Shown here: piece by piece, positions 1 through 6,489 of the stretch
How positions within the stretch are numbered: the first letter of the stretch is position 1
Layout of the letters: every line of letters begins with the position of its first letter
Source: Nitrospinota bacterium
GTDB taxonomy: Bacteria; UBA8248
Length of the DNA stretch: 6,489 nt
Assembly: GCA_029937135.1 (NCBI GenBank)
Contig: JAPYQX010000170.1
Location: 1-6,489 of the forward strand
Direction of reading: 5' to 3'
Program-made: the position numbers and the translations under genes
The notes under the pieces: model-generated
Told to the model about the DNA's origin: nothing
The model's database searches: none
What the model saw: only the letters and a program-made list of their open reading frames with translations

Positions 1-2494
<2,494 letters not shown>

Positions 2495-2521
2495 CGATGA
2501 AATCCAGTTTTCAGGGAAGCA

Positions 2522-2537
2522 GGCCGGCTGTCCGGCC
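2522..2537 (-). promoter_or_regulatory. GC hairpin in clpB leader
   Basis: A perfect 6-bp inverted repeat, GGCCGG-(4 nt)-CCGGCC, lies in the predicted clpB leader, 27 nt before the start codon. No T-run follows in either direction, so it is not an intrinsic terminator. It does not cover the Shine-Dalgarno region, so a classical RNA thermometer is not shown. It could stabilise the mRNA or be incidental in GC-rich DNA. Confidence 0.35.
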
Positions 2538-2602
2538 CATCTGGTTGATGGCAGCCCACCCGATGGATGGCTCGTGGCCGGAGCCGCATTCAAACTGAGG
2601 GA

Positions 2603-2631
2603 AATATAATATCTTAGTGTGTTGCTGTCAA
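2603..2631 (-). promoter_or_regulatory. Sigma70-type promoter of clpB
   Basis: On the minus strand a perfect -35 TTGACA (2631-2626) is followed after exactly 17 nt by TATATT (2608-2603), 5/6 to the consensus -10. The sequence just upstream (2632-2660) is very A/T-rich, like an UP element. Transcription would begin near 2596, giving an untranslated leader of about 100 nt before the clpB ATG. No CIRCE element (TTAGCACTC inverted repeat) is present, so HrcA control is not indicated. Read by eye; no transcript data. Confidence 0.7.
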
Positions 2632-2657
2632 ATTAATTTATTCAAATCATACATATA

Positions 2658-2700
2658 GTTACAAACTGTAATTTATCAATAAGTTACAGCGTATGTTACA
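2658..2700. repeat. Cluster of GTTACA half-sites with TTACA-AAC-TGTAA dyad
   Basis: GTTACA occurs three times in the same direction (2658-2663, 2683-2688, 2695-2700). The first copy forms a perfect short dyad TTACA-AAC-TGTAA (2659-2671) with an inverted copy. The dyad sits about 28 bp upstream of the clpB -35 box, where an activator or repressor could act. No known regulator consensus was matched, and chance is not excluded in an A/T-rich stretch. Confidence 0.35.
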
Positions 2701-2825
2701 ATTGAACCAATTTCAAGTTCGTTTATTTTCGCCAAATACGTAAATTTTCGGGCGGTATTCGCACCCTTCCCCACCAATCGAAGCAAGTGGATAAACAGAG
2801 TGTGAAATATGATTTCAGGAATTTC

Positions 2826-2851
2826 GGCCCAAAGCCTTTGACATTTGGGCC
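2826..2851. promoter_or_regulatory. Perfect dyad GGCCCAAA-N10-TTTGGGCC, likely operator
   Basis: Two perfect 8-bp arms (2826-2833 and 2844-2851) are separated by 10 nt. The plus-strand -35 hexamer is the last part of the 10-nt gap and the right arm occupies the start of the promoter spacer. No T-run follows, so it is not a terminator. A dimeric repressor bound here would block RNA polymerase. The obvious candidate is the Rrf2-family protein encoded just downstream (autoregulation, known for IscR and NsrR), but the sequence does not match an IscR type 1 or type 2 site as I recall them. Confidence 0.55.
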
Positions 2852-2866
2852 CGATCCATTTATATC
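2838..2866 (+). promoter_or_regulatory. Promoter of the Rrf2-type regulator gene
   Basis: A perfect -35 TTGACA (2838-2843), a 17-nt spacer and TATATC (2861-2866, 4/6 to the -10 consensus) face the regulator gene. The start of transcription would be near 2873, giving a leader of about 75 nt. The -35 box lies between the two arms of an 8-bp dyad, so this promoter is probably repressible. Position and orientation fit; strength and use are inferred. Confidence 0.6.
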
Positions 2867-2934
2867 AGACAGGATGAGTCATGTTTGATGGTTACCGCAC
2901 TCAACCGGAAAACACTTTTACAGCGGCCTCACAC

Positions 2935-2939
2935 GGGAG
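2935..2939 (+). promoter_or_regulatory. Ribosome binding site of the Rrf2-type gene
   Basis: GGGAG is placed 9 nt before ATG 2949 and supports this start over an overlapping out-of-frame ATG at 2881. Confidence 0.7.
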
Positions 2940-2948
2940 ATACGCCGA

Positions 2949-3452
2949 ATGCAGATCAGCCGAGCGGGGGATTACGCTTTGCGCGCGGTGGTATATCTTT
3001 CCCGCCAGAATTCGGCTCGGCTCTGCACCATCGGAGAGATAGCCCGCGCCCAGCAGATTCCCCGGGCGTTTCTCGCCAAGCTGATGCCGGTGCTCATCAA
3101 GGCCGCGGTGGTGAAATCGGTCCAGGGCCCGAAGGGGGGCTACCGGCTTTCCCGCGCCTCCTCGGAGATCAATTTTCTCGAGGTCATCCAGGCCATCGAC
3201 GGGCCGATCACCCTGGTCATGTGCCAGGATGGGAAATCGTGTTGCGAGATCGAGGAATTCTGTTCGTTGAACGAGGTATTCGCTCTCGCCCAAAAACGGT
3301 TGACCGATTTTTTCAGGGAAGCGACCTTCGCCGATCTCCCGGCGGGATTGGAGAGGCCGCTGACCGACGACCGCCTGAAGCAGGGCCTGATGCAACTGGC
3401 CGATAGGCCCGGCGAAAACGCCCGCCGCAAGAGCGACGCAACAGCGCCATGA
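2949..3452 (+). CDS. Rrf2 family transcriptional regulator (IscR-like, probable Fe-S sensor)
   Basis: 167-residue dimeric DNA-binding protein. Family hallmarks are the start MQISRAGDYALRAVVYLS, a winged helix-turn-helix (about 26-52, TIGEIARAQQIPRAFLAKL) and the wing motif GPKGGYRLSR (60-69). A cysteine cluster follows: C92, C98, C99 and C105. IscR of E. coli uses C92, C98 and C104 for a [2Fe-2S] cluster, and NsrR has a similar triad, so cluster binding is very likely. The paired C98-C99 is unusual and leaves the exact ligand set open. The C-terminal 30 residues are polar and dispensable-looking. The next gene, 76 nt downstream, is an A-type Fe-S carrier, which supports a role in sensing Fe-S supply, oxidants or NO rather than, for example, cysteine metabolism (CymR type, which lacks the cluster). 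Whether it is IscR, NsrR or RsrR-like cannot be decided from sequence alone. Confidence 0.93.
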   Translation: MQISRAGDYALRAVVYLSRQNSARLCTIGEIARAQQIPRAFLAKLMPVLIKAAVVKSVQGPKGGYRLSRASSEINFLEVIQAIDGPITLVMCQDGKSCCEIEEFCSLNEVFALAQKRLTDFFREATFADLPAGLERPLTDDRLKQGLMQLADRPGENARRKSDATAP

Positions 3453-3512
3453 GGAAACGAAACGACTTGTTCGAACTATTTATCTCAATCGGCTTTTGAT
3501 ACCGATCCACCC

Positions 3513-3520
3513 AAAGGAGA
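3513..3520 (+). promoter_or_regulatory. Strong ribosome binding site of the A-type carrier gene
   Basis: AAAGGAGA lies 8 nt before ATG 3529. It decides the start: a longer reading from TTG 3496 would place this Shine-Dalgarno inside the coding region. Confidence 0.85.
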
Positions 3521-3528
3521 AACACCCG

Positions 3529-3912
3529 ATGTCCGATACAGCGATTAACCTCTTCGACGCGACAAAACCCGATGTCCGCGAGGGCATCTCCATCTCCATC
3601 ACCCCCACCGCCGAGGCCAAGGTGCGCGAACTCATCGCAGGCGAGGAGAAACCCGGCCTCGGCCTTCGTGTCGCCGTGACGGCGGGCGGCTGCTCGGGCC
3701 ACAGCTACGGCCTTTATTTCGACGAAAGCAACGACCCGACCGACCACGTTATCGAGGCCGAGGGTTTTAACATCTATGTCGATGCCAACCGCCTTCCACT
3801 GCTGAACGGCTCGACCATCGACTTCGTGGACACCCTTCAGGGATCGGGATTCAAGGTCGAAAACCCGAACGCGACGGGGACCTGCGGCTGCGGCAGCTCT
3901 TTCACGACCTGA
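3529..3912 (+). CDS. A-type iron-sulfur cluster carrier, IscA/SufA/ErpA/HesB family
   Basis: 127 residues. These small cytosolic proteins carry Fe-S clusters (or iron) from the scaffold to apo-enzymes. The three invariant cysteines are present: C55 in the motif TAGGCSGHSYGL, and C119 and C121 in TCGCGSSF near the C-terminus. The core (about 20-125) aligns well with the family (SITPTAEAKVRELI... GLGLRVAVTAGGCSG... FVDTLQGSGFKVENPNA). An N-terminal extension of about 20 residues (MSDTAINLFDATKPDVREGI) exceeds the usual 105-120 length. It follows the Rrf2 regulator on the same strand with 76 nt between them and no terminator, so cotranscription is likely. No IscS, IscU or Suf scaffold gene is in the window. 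HesB-like selenoproteins exist, but here all three positions are ordinary cysteines. Which subfamily (IscA, SufA or ErpA) it belongs to cannot be told. Confidence 0.95.
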   Translation: MSDTAINLFDATKPDVREGISISITPTAEAKVRELIAGEEKPGLGLRVAVTAGGCSGHSYGLYFDESNDPTDHVIEAEGFNIYVDANRLPLLNGSTIDFVDTLQGSGFKVENPNATGTCGCGSSFTT

Positions 3913-3915
3913 GGG

Positions 3916-3974
3916 CCGACTGAAGCGTCCCGGCCCCGGTTTCCGTGGGACCGACTGAAGCGCACCGGCCCCGG
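3916..3974 (+). repeat. Imperfect 24-bp direct repeat after the carrier gene
   Basis: CCGACTGAAGCG followed by two variable bases and CCGGCCCCGG occurs at 3916-3939 and again at 3951-3974: 22 of 24 positions identical, 35 bp apart. The second copy supplies the 5' arm of the terminator. This looks like a local duplication of the gene's 3' flank. Confidence 0.75.
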
Positions 3975-3995
3975 CGGCCTACGCCGGGGCTTTTT
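3968..3995 (+). terminator. Intrinsic terminator after the A-type carrier gene
   Basis: A perfect 8-bp stem GCCCCGGC / GCCGGGGC (3968-3975 and 3983-3990) with a 7-nt loop is followed directly by TTTTT (3991-3995). It should end the Rrf2-carrier transcript. The next start codon lies only 15 nt beyond, with no room for a promoter between, so the downstream gene may depend on read-through or on a promoter upstream of or inside this stem. Confidence 0.85.
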
Positions 3996-4010
3996 CGTGC
4001 CGGCGGACGC

Positions 4011-5525
4011 ATGGCCGGCCAGGATTCAAAGGTGAACAATCCCTGGAAGGCGCCCGGCGCCACCCTTCTCATTTCATGCTACGAGCTGGGCCGCCAACCC
4101 ATCGCGCTGGCCTCTCCGCTCGCTTTCCTGCGGCGGGCCGGATACGTGCCCGCCACACTCGATCTGGCGGTCGAACCGTTCTCGCCGGAAAAAGCGGCCG
4201 GAGCGCTGTTCGCCGGAATCAGCGTCCCGATGCACACCGCCCTGCGCCTCGGGGTCGAGGCGGCCCGACGGGTGCGGGCGATCAACCCGGACTGCCATAT
4301 CTGCTTCTATGGTCTCTACGCCAGCCTGAACGCGGACTACCTGCTCGAAAACGAGGCCGACTCCGTAATTGGCGGTGAGGTCGAAGAGACCCTTGCCGAA
4401 CTTGTCGCCGCGCTGGACGCCTCCTGTGATCAGGCGAGCGCCCGCGGCCCGATCAGCGCCCGCGGCCAGCTCAACACCCGCGGCCAAGTCGATGTCCCCG
4501 GCGCCGGTACACTCATGGCGCGGGCGGCGCCAAATCTGAAAAAAATCCCGCTGCTCACCCCCCGCCGCGAGGGGCTTCCCCCGCTCGGCGCCTACGCCCA
4601 TCTGCTTAGGGACGGGGACCAGCTACCGGCGGGCTCGGTCGAGGCGAGCCGGGGCTGCAAGCACCTGTGCCTTCACTGCCCGATTCCTCCCGTCTACGGC
4701 GGACAGTTTTTCGCCGTTCCGCTCGATATCGTGATGGAGGATGTCCGGGCGCTCACCGCCCTGGGCGCAAAGCACATCACCTTCGCCGACCCCGATTTCC
4801 TGAACGGGCCGGGGCACGCGATGCGCGTCGCGCGGGCGCTCCACGGCGAATATCCTTCGCTCACCTTCGACTTCACCGCCAAGATCGAGCACCTGGCGAA
4901 GAACGAGGGCCTGCTCGCAGAGTTGAACGCGCTGGGCTGCGCCTTCATCGTCACCGCCCTCGAATCGCTGAGCGAGACCGTCCTCGAAAACCTCGATAAG
5001 GGGCACACCCGCGAGGAGGCCGTCCGGGTGGTGCGGGCCTGCCGCGCGGCGGGAATCTCCATCCGGCCCTCGCTTCTCTCATTCACCCCCTGGACGAAGC
5101 CGGACGATTATTTCGAGCTTTTGGATTTCGTGGAGGAGTTTGAGCTCATCGACGAGGTGGACCCGGTTCAGTTTGCCATTCGGCTGCTCGTCCCGCCGGG
5201 CTCGGACTTGCTCATCCGGGAATCGATGGAGCCGTTCATCGGCGAGATGGACCCCGAAAATTTCATCCACCGCTGGTCGCATCCCGACCCGAGGATGGAT
5301 CGGCTCCACGAGGAGATTCTCGCCATCGCCGAGGACGCGGCCGGAAAGAATGAAGACCCCGCCGATACTTTCGCGCGGATTCGCGCCGCCGCCGCCACCA
5401 CGCTCGATCGCCCTGATCGCGCCGGAGCGGCCCCCACCCTCGACCCCGGCCGGCTCCGCCCGCCGAGGCTCACCGAATCCTGGTTCTGCTGAGCGGAACC
5501 CACCGAGGGCCAGTTGGCCCTTTAA
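4011..5525 (+). CDS. B12-binding-like radical SAM protein, probable selenoprotein with C-terminal CUAEP tail
   Basis: 504 residues if TGA 5490-5492 is read as selenocysteine (residue 494). Domains: a Rossmann-like, cobalamin-binding-type region (about 12-135; VEAARRVRAINPD... GGEVEETLAEL), without the DxHxxG cobalamin-ligating motif; a linker with three hexapeptide repeats (143-160); and a radical SAM core (about 205-400) with SRGCKHLCLHC, i.e. CxxxCxxC at C216, C220 and C223 for the [4Fe-4S] cluster that cleaves S-adenosylmethionine, plus FADPDF (258-263). After an Ala/Pro-rich stretch the tail reads WFC-U-AEPTEGQLAL, then TAA 5523-5525. I recall a family named for a 'CUAEP/CCAEP-tail' of radical SAM (seleno)proteins; this is from memory, unverified, and its substrate is unknown to me. 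The Cys-Sec pair (C493-U494) suggests a redox or metal-binding tail. A SECIS-like hairpin follows the UGA. Starts at 3945 are disfavoured because they would lie upstream of the terminator stem; 4011 or GTG 4032 remain. A conventional reading ends at 5492. Confidence 0.85.
4021..4024 (+). promoter_or_regulatory. Alternative ribosome binding site (for GTG 4032)
   Basis: AGGA is spaced 7 nt before an in-frame GTG at 4032, better spaced than the GGCGGA (4002-4007) only 3 nt before ATG 4011. The start of the radical SAM gene is therefore uncertain by seven codons. Confidence 0.4.
4437..4490 (+). repeat. Three in-frame 18-bp tandem repeats in the linker
   Basis: Units at 4437-4454, 4455-4472 and 4473-4490 share the core CCCGCGGCC and encode SARGPI, SARGQL and NTRGQV (residues 143-160). 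The period is exactly six codons, so copy-number change keeps the frame. The repeat lies between the N-terminal domain and the radical SAM core, where a flexible linker is expected. Confidence 0.85.
5490..5492 (+). other. Predicted selenocysteine codon (UGA recoding)
   Basis: The codons around it read TGC-TGA-GCG-GAA-CCC, i.e. Cys-Sec-Ala-Glu-Pro, in frame with the radical SAM gene. Ten further sense codons follow before TAA at 5523. The CUAEP motif at the very C-terminus, together with the hairpin beginning 13 nt later, is the case for recoding; a plain stop remains the alternative. Confidence 0.82.
5505..5522 (+). promoter_or_regulatory. Candidate bacterial SECIS hairpin
   Basis: AGGGCC (5506-5511) and GGCCCT (5516-5521) form six perfect pairs, extended by a G-U pair (5505 with 5522), around the loop AGTT. 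The loop begins 19 nt after the UGA and has G at its second position. As I recall the bacterial SECIS rule, the loop should lie about 16-37 nt from the UGA with a G among its first two bases, so both conditions are met. Such an element would bind SelB to deliver Sec-tRNA. It overlaps the end of the reading frame, and since three T follow it could alternatively be a weak terminator. Confidence 0.65.
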
Positions 5526-5553
5526 GGCGGACCCAAAGCCGCGGACGAACCCG

Positions 5554-5591
5554 AAAAAGCCACCGGCCACAAAAAACCGCCCGGCCTTTTT
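5554..5591. terminator. Possible bidirectional terminator between convergent genes
   Basis: AAAAAGCC (5554-5561) can pair with GGCCTTTTT (5583-5591), allowing one bulged base, leaving a GC-rich loop. T-runs close the stem on both strands, and a six-A run at 5571-5576 gives another T-run on the minus strand. The position between the convergent radical SAM and membrane protein genes fits, but the stem is imperfect. Confidence 0.45.
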
Positions 5592-5606
5592 CACACGCAA
5601 AGCTAT

Positions 5607-5642
5607 TTTGGGGATCGTCTCAAGTTTGGGGATCGTCTCAAG
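5607..5642. repeat. Perfect 18-bp tandem duplication
   Basis: TTTGGGGATCGTCTCAAG occurs twice back to back (5607-5624, 5625-5642) with no mismatch. It lies in the convergent spacer, 16 bp beyond the membrane protein stop. The two copies are identical, so the duplication may be recent; no function is apparent. Confidence 0.9.
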
Positions 5643-5650
5643 AGGGTGGC

Positions 5651-5679
5651 GCCCCGCCTCAGGGGTGAGGCCCCGCCTC
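5651..5679. repeat. 10-bp direct repeat and small hairpin at the membrane gene stop
   Basis: GCCCCGCCTC occurs at 5651-5660 and 5670-5679. Overlapping them, GCCTC (5656-5660) and GAGGC (5667-5671) form a 5-bp hairpin that spans the stop codon of the minus-strand gene. No T-run follows. It is probably repeat debris in GC-rich DNA. Confidence 0.5.
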
Positions 5680-6489
5680 GCGCCCCCCTGCTTCGGCTTC
5701 AATGTCTCCAGTCTCATTACTTACGGTCCCAACACCTCCGGCCCGGATACCTCCAATCAGAGTGAACGGGGCAGCCACGAGAAAACCCGCCACCCCGACC
5801 GTCACCAGCCCCAGCCTGTCCACCGCGAAGCCAAGGGCGGGCGCGAGCATCATCGCGAAAAGCGATTTCGCCTGGGCTTCGATGGAGAGCACCGTCGCCC
5901 CCGCCTCGGGTGAGCCGTGGGCGTCGATTCGGCTGATCAGAATCGGCCGCCAGAAATTTTGAGCCACGGCGAGGCCGATAAAAGCGGCGATGACCACGCT
6001 TTCAAGACCCATCCACAGCCCCGCCGCGAGAACGGCGTAAAGGAGCGAGGTTCCCGCCCAGATGAACCGCGCCGCCCGTTCCTCGCCCCCGGCAGCGGTG
6101 CTCAGCCGGTACCCCCCCCGGCTGGCCACGCTTGAGAGAATATGCAGGACAAAATAAACGCCCCCGACCAGAAGAGCGACGCGCTTGTGCTCCTCCCACG
6201 CGGCGAGAAGGGCGAGGCCCAGGGCCGCCTGTTGAATAACCGGCTGGATATAATCCTTGGCCGCCTTGTAGGTCCCCTCGAAACCCATCGACTCGAATAC
6301 GATGCGGCGAAGCGGCGGAAGGCGGAAAGTATGGGCGAGCGCGCCCCTGAGATGCCCGAGGACGGCGGCCATCTCCGCCCCCTCGCCGCGCCGGCCGCGC
6401 TGGCCGTCCAGATTGGCCGGGTATCCTAGAAAATTCACGATACCGAACAGATAGGGAATCACCGCCAGGAGGAATACGTCGCTGTAGCT
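5659..6489 (-). CDS. MFS-type transporter, C-terminal part (5' end outside window)
   Basis: 276 residues are visible and the frame stays open to the window edge, so the true start lies beyond 6489; GTG 6462 is only an internal codon. About seven hydrophobic segments can be read (visible-residue numbering): 5-22, 84-98, 104-121, 143-161, 163-181, 205-223 and 228-247, with a long cytoplasm-like loop at 25-80 rich in charged residues. The loop end FEGTYKAAKDYIQP and the late motif FWRPILISRIDAHGSPEAGATVLSIEAQAKSL followed by a hydrophobic helix pair resemble the second half of major facilitator superfamily proteins. The tail (250-276) is polar with Glu and Gly. It is a likely inner-membrane transporter; substrate and subfamily are not recognisable. 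It converges on the radical SAM gene across 133 bp, so there is no operon link between them. Confidence 0.75.
   Translation of the reverse strand, partial: SYSDVFLLAVIPYLFGIVNFLGYPANLDGQRGRRGEGAEMAAVLGHLRGALAHTFRLPPLRRIVFESMGFEGTYKAAKDYIQPVIQQAALGLALLAAWEEHKRVALLVGGVYFVLHILSSVASRGGYRLSTAAGGEERAARFIWAGTSLLYAVLAAGLWMGLESVVIAAFIGLAVAQNFWRPILISRIDAHGSPEAGATVLSIEAQAKSLFAMMLAPALGFAVDRLGLVTVGVAGFLVAAPFTLIGGIRAGGVGTVSNETGDIEAEAGGREAGPHP

Larger units (their letters stand above)
2495..2948. other. Divergent intergenic region, clpB / Rrf2 gene
   Basis: 454 bp between two divergently read genes, with no credible protein gene. Its core (about 2600-2760) is strikingly A/T-rich against GC-rich flanks, as expected of a shared regulatory region. 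It contains the clpB promoter and leader hairpin, a cluster of GTTACA half-sites at 2658-2700, an inverted repeat TTGAA-(5 nt)-TTCAA at 2702-2716, and the plus-strand promoter with its dyad at 2826-2866. No tRNA, small RNA or riboswitch pattern was recognised. Confidence 0.8.

Noticed and set aside
2562..2595. A sigma32-like promoter for clpB on the minus strand (TTTGAAT ... AGCCATCC)
   Set aside because: The -35-like part is fair but the -10-like part matches CCCCATNT poorly. It is much weaker than the sigma70 promoter just upstream.
2641..2720. CRISPR-like array suggested by repeated GTTACA and TTGAA/TTCAA motifs
   Set aside because: The repeats are 5-6 bp with uneven spacing; there are no 20-40 bp repeats or unique spacers.
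2881..3042. A 53-codon frame from ATG 2881 with AGGA six nt upstream, overlapping the Rrf2 gene start out of frame
   Set aside because: Its Shine-Dalgarno would sit at the very 5' end of the predicted transcript, it ends inside the next gene in another frame, and its peptide looks like shifted Rrf2 coding sequence. A leader peptide is possible but unsupported.
3496..3528. TTG 3496 as start of the A-type carrier
   Set aside because: The strong AAAGGAGA site would fall inside the coding region, and ATG 3529 has ideal spacing from it.
3945..4010. Extended N-terminus of the radical SAM gene from ATG 3945
   Set aside because: The extra residues (rich in Pro and Arg) are translated through the intrinsic terminator stem and the duplicated flank, with no ribosome binding site. 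Homology-like sequence begins only after about 4040.
5079..5717. A 212-codon minus-strand frame opposite the end of the radical SAM gene
   Set aside because: It is antisense to a well-supported gene and crosses its terminator region and the 18-bp tandem repeat, with no domain-like sequence.

Overview
The window is GC-rich, gapless bacterial DNA with five protein genes. The ClpB sequence, the Fe-S regulator and the radical SAM gene fit an anaerobic or microaerophilic lineage of deltaproteobacterial or 'Tectomicrobia/Rokubacteria' grade, but nothing here fixes the taxon. If the selenocysteine reading below is right, the host must also carry selA, selB, selC and selD elsewhere.

Layout. Positions 1-2494 (minus strand) hold nearly all of clpB, cut at its 3' end by the window edge. 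Positions 2495-2948 are a divergent intergenic region with an AT-rich core. It carries a strong sigma70-type promoter for clpB, a cluster of GTTACA half-sites, and a promoter plus a perfect 8-bp dyad facing the plus-strand genes. Positions 2949-3452 encode an Rrf2-family transcription factor with an IscR-like cysteine cluster. Positions 3529-3912 encode an A-type (IscA/SufA/HesB) Fe-S carrier with its own strong ribosome binding site. A clear intrinsic terminator follows at 3968-3995. Positions 4011-5525 encode a radical SAM protein with a cobalamin-binding-like N-terminal domain. Positions 5526-5658 are a short convergent spacer with a likely terminator and an 18-bp tandem duplication. Positions 5659-6489 (minus strand) hold the C-terminal part of a major facilitator superfamily (MFS) type membrane protein whose start lies outside the window.

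The main find is at the end of the radical SAM gene. A conventional reading stops at the TGA at 5490-5492, directly after ...TESWFC. Reading this TGA as selenocysteine gives a tail WFC-U-AEPTEGQLAL ending at TAA 5523-5525, so the protein ends in a Cys-Sec-Ala-Glu-Pro (CUAEP) motif. A 6-bp GC-rich hairpin with a 4-nt loop starts 13 nt after the UGA, and its loop begins 19 nt after it. This geometry fits a bacterial SECIS element. The gene is therefore probably a selenoprotein that ordinary gene callers truncate by eleven residues.

How the genes may work together (inference): the Rrf2 regulator probably senses Fe-S, redox or NO status and controls itself and the A-type carrier. That carrier could help mature [4Fe-4S] enzymes, including the neighbouring radical SAM selenoprotein. 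ClpB is a general disaggregase and the MFS fragment has no evident link to the others.
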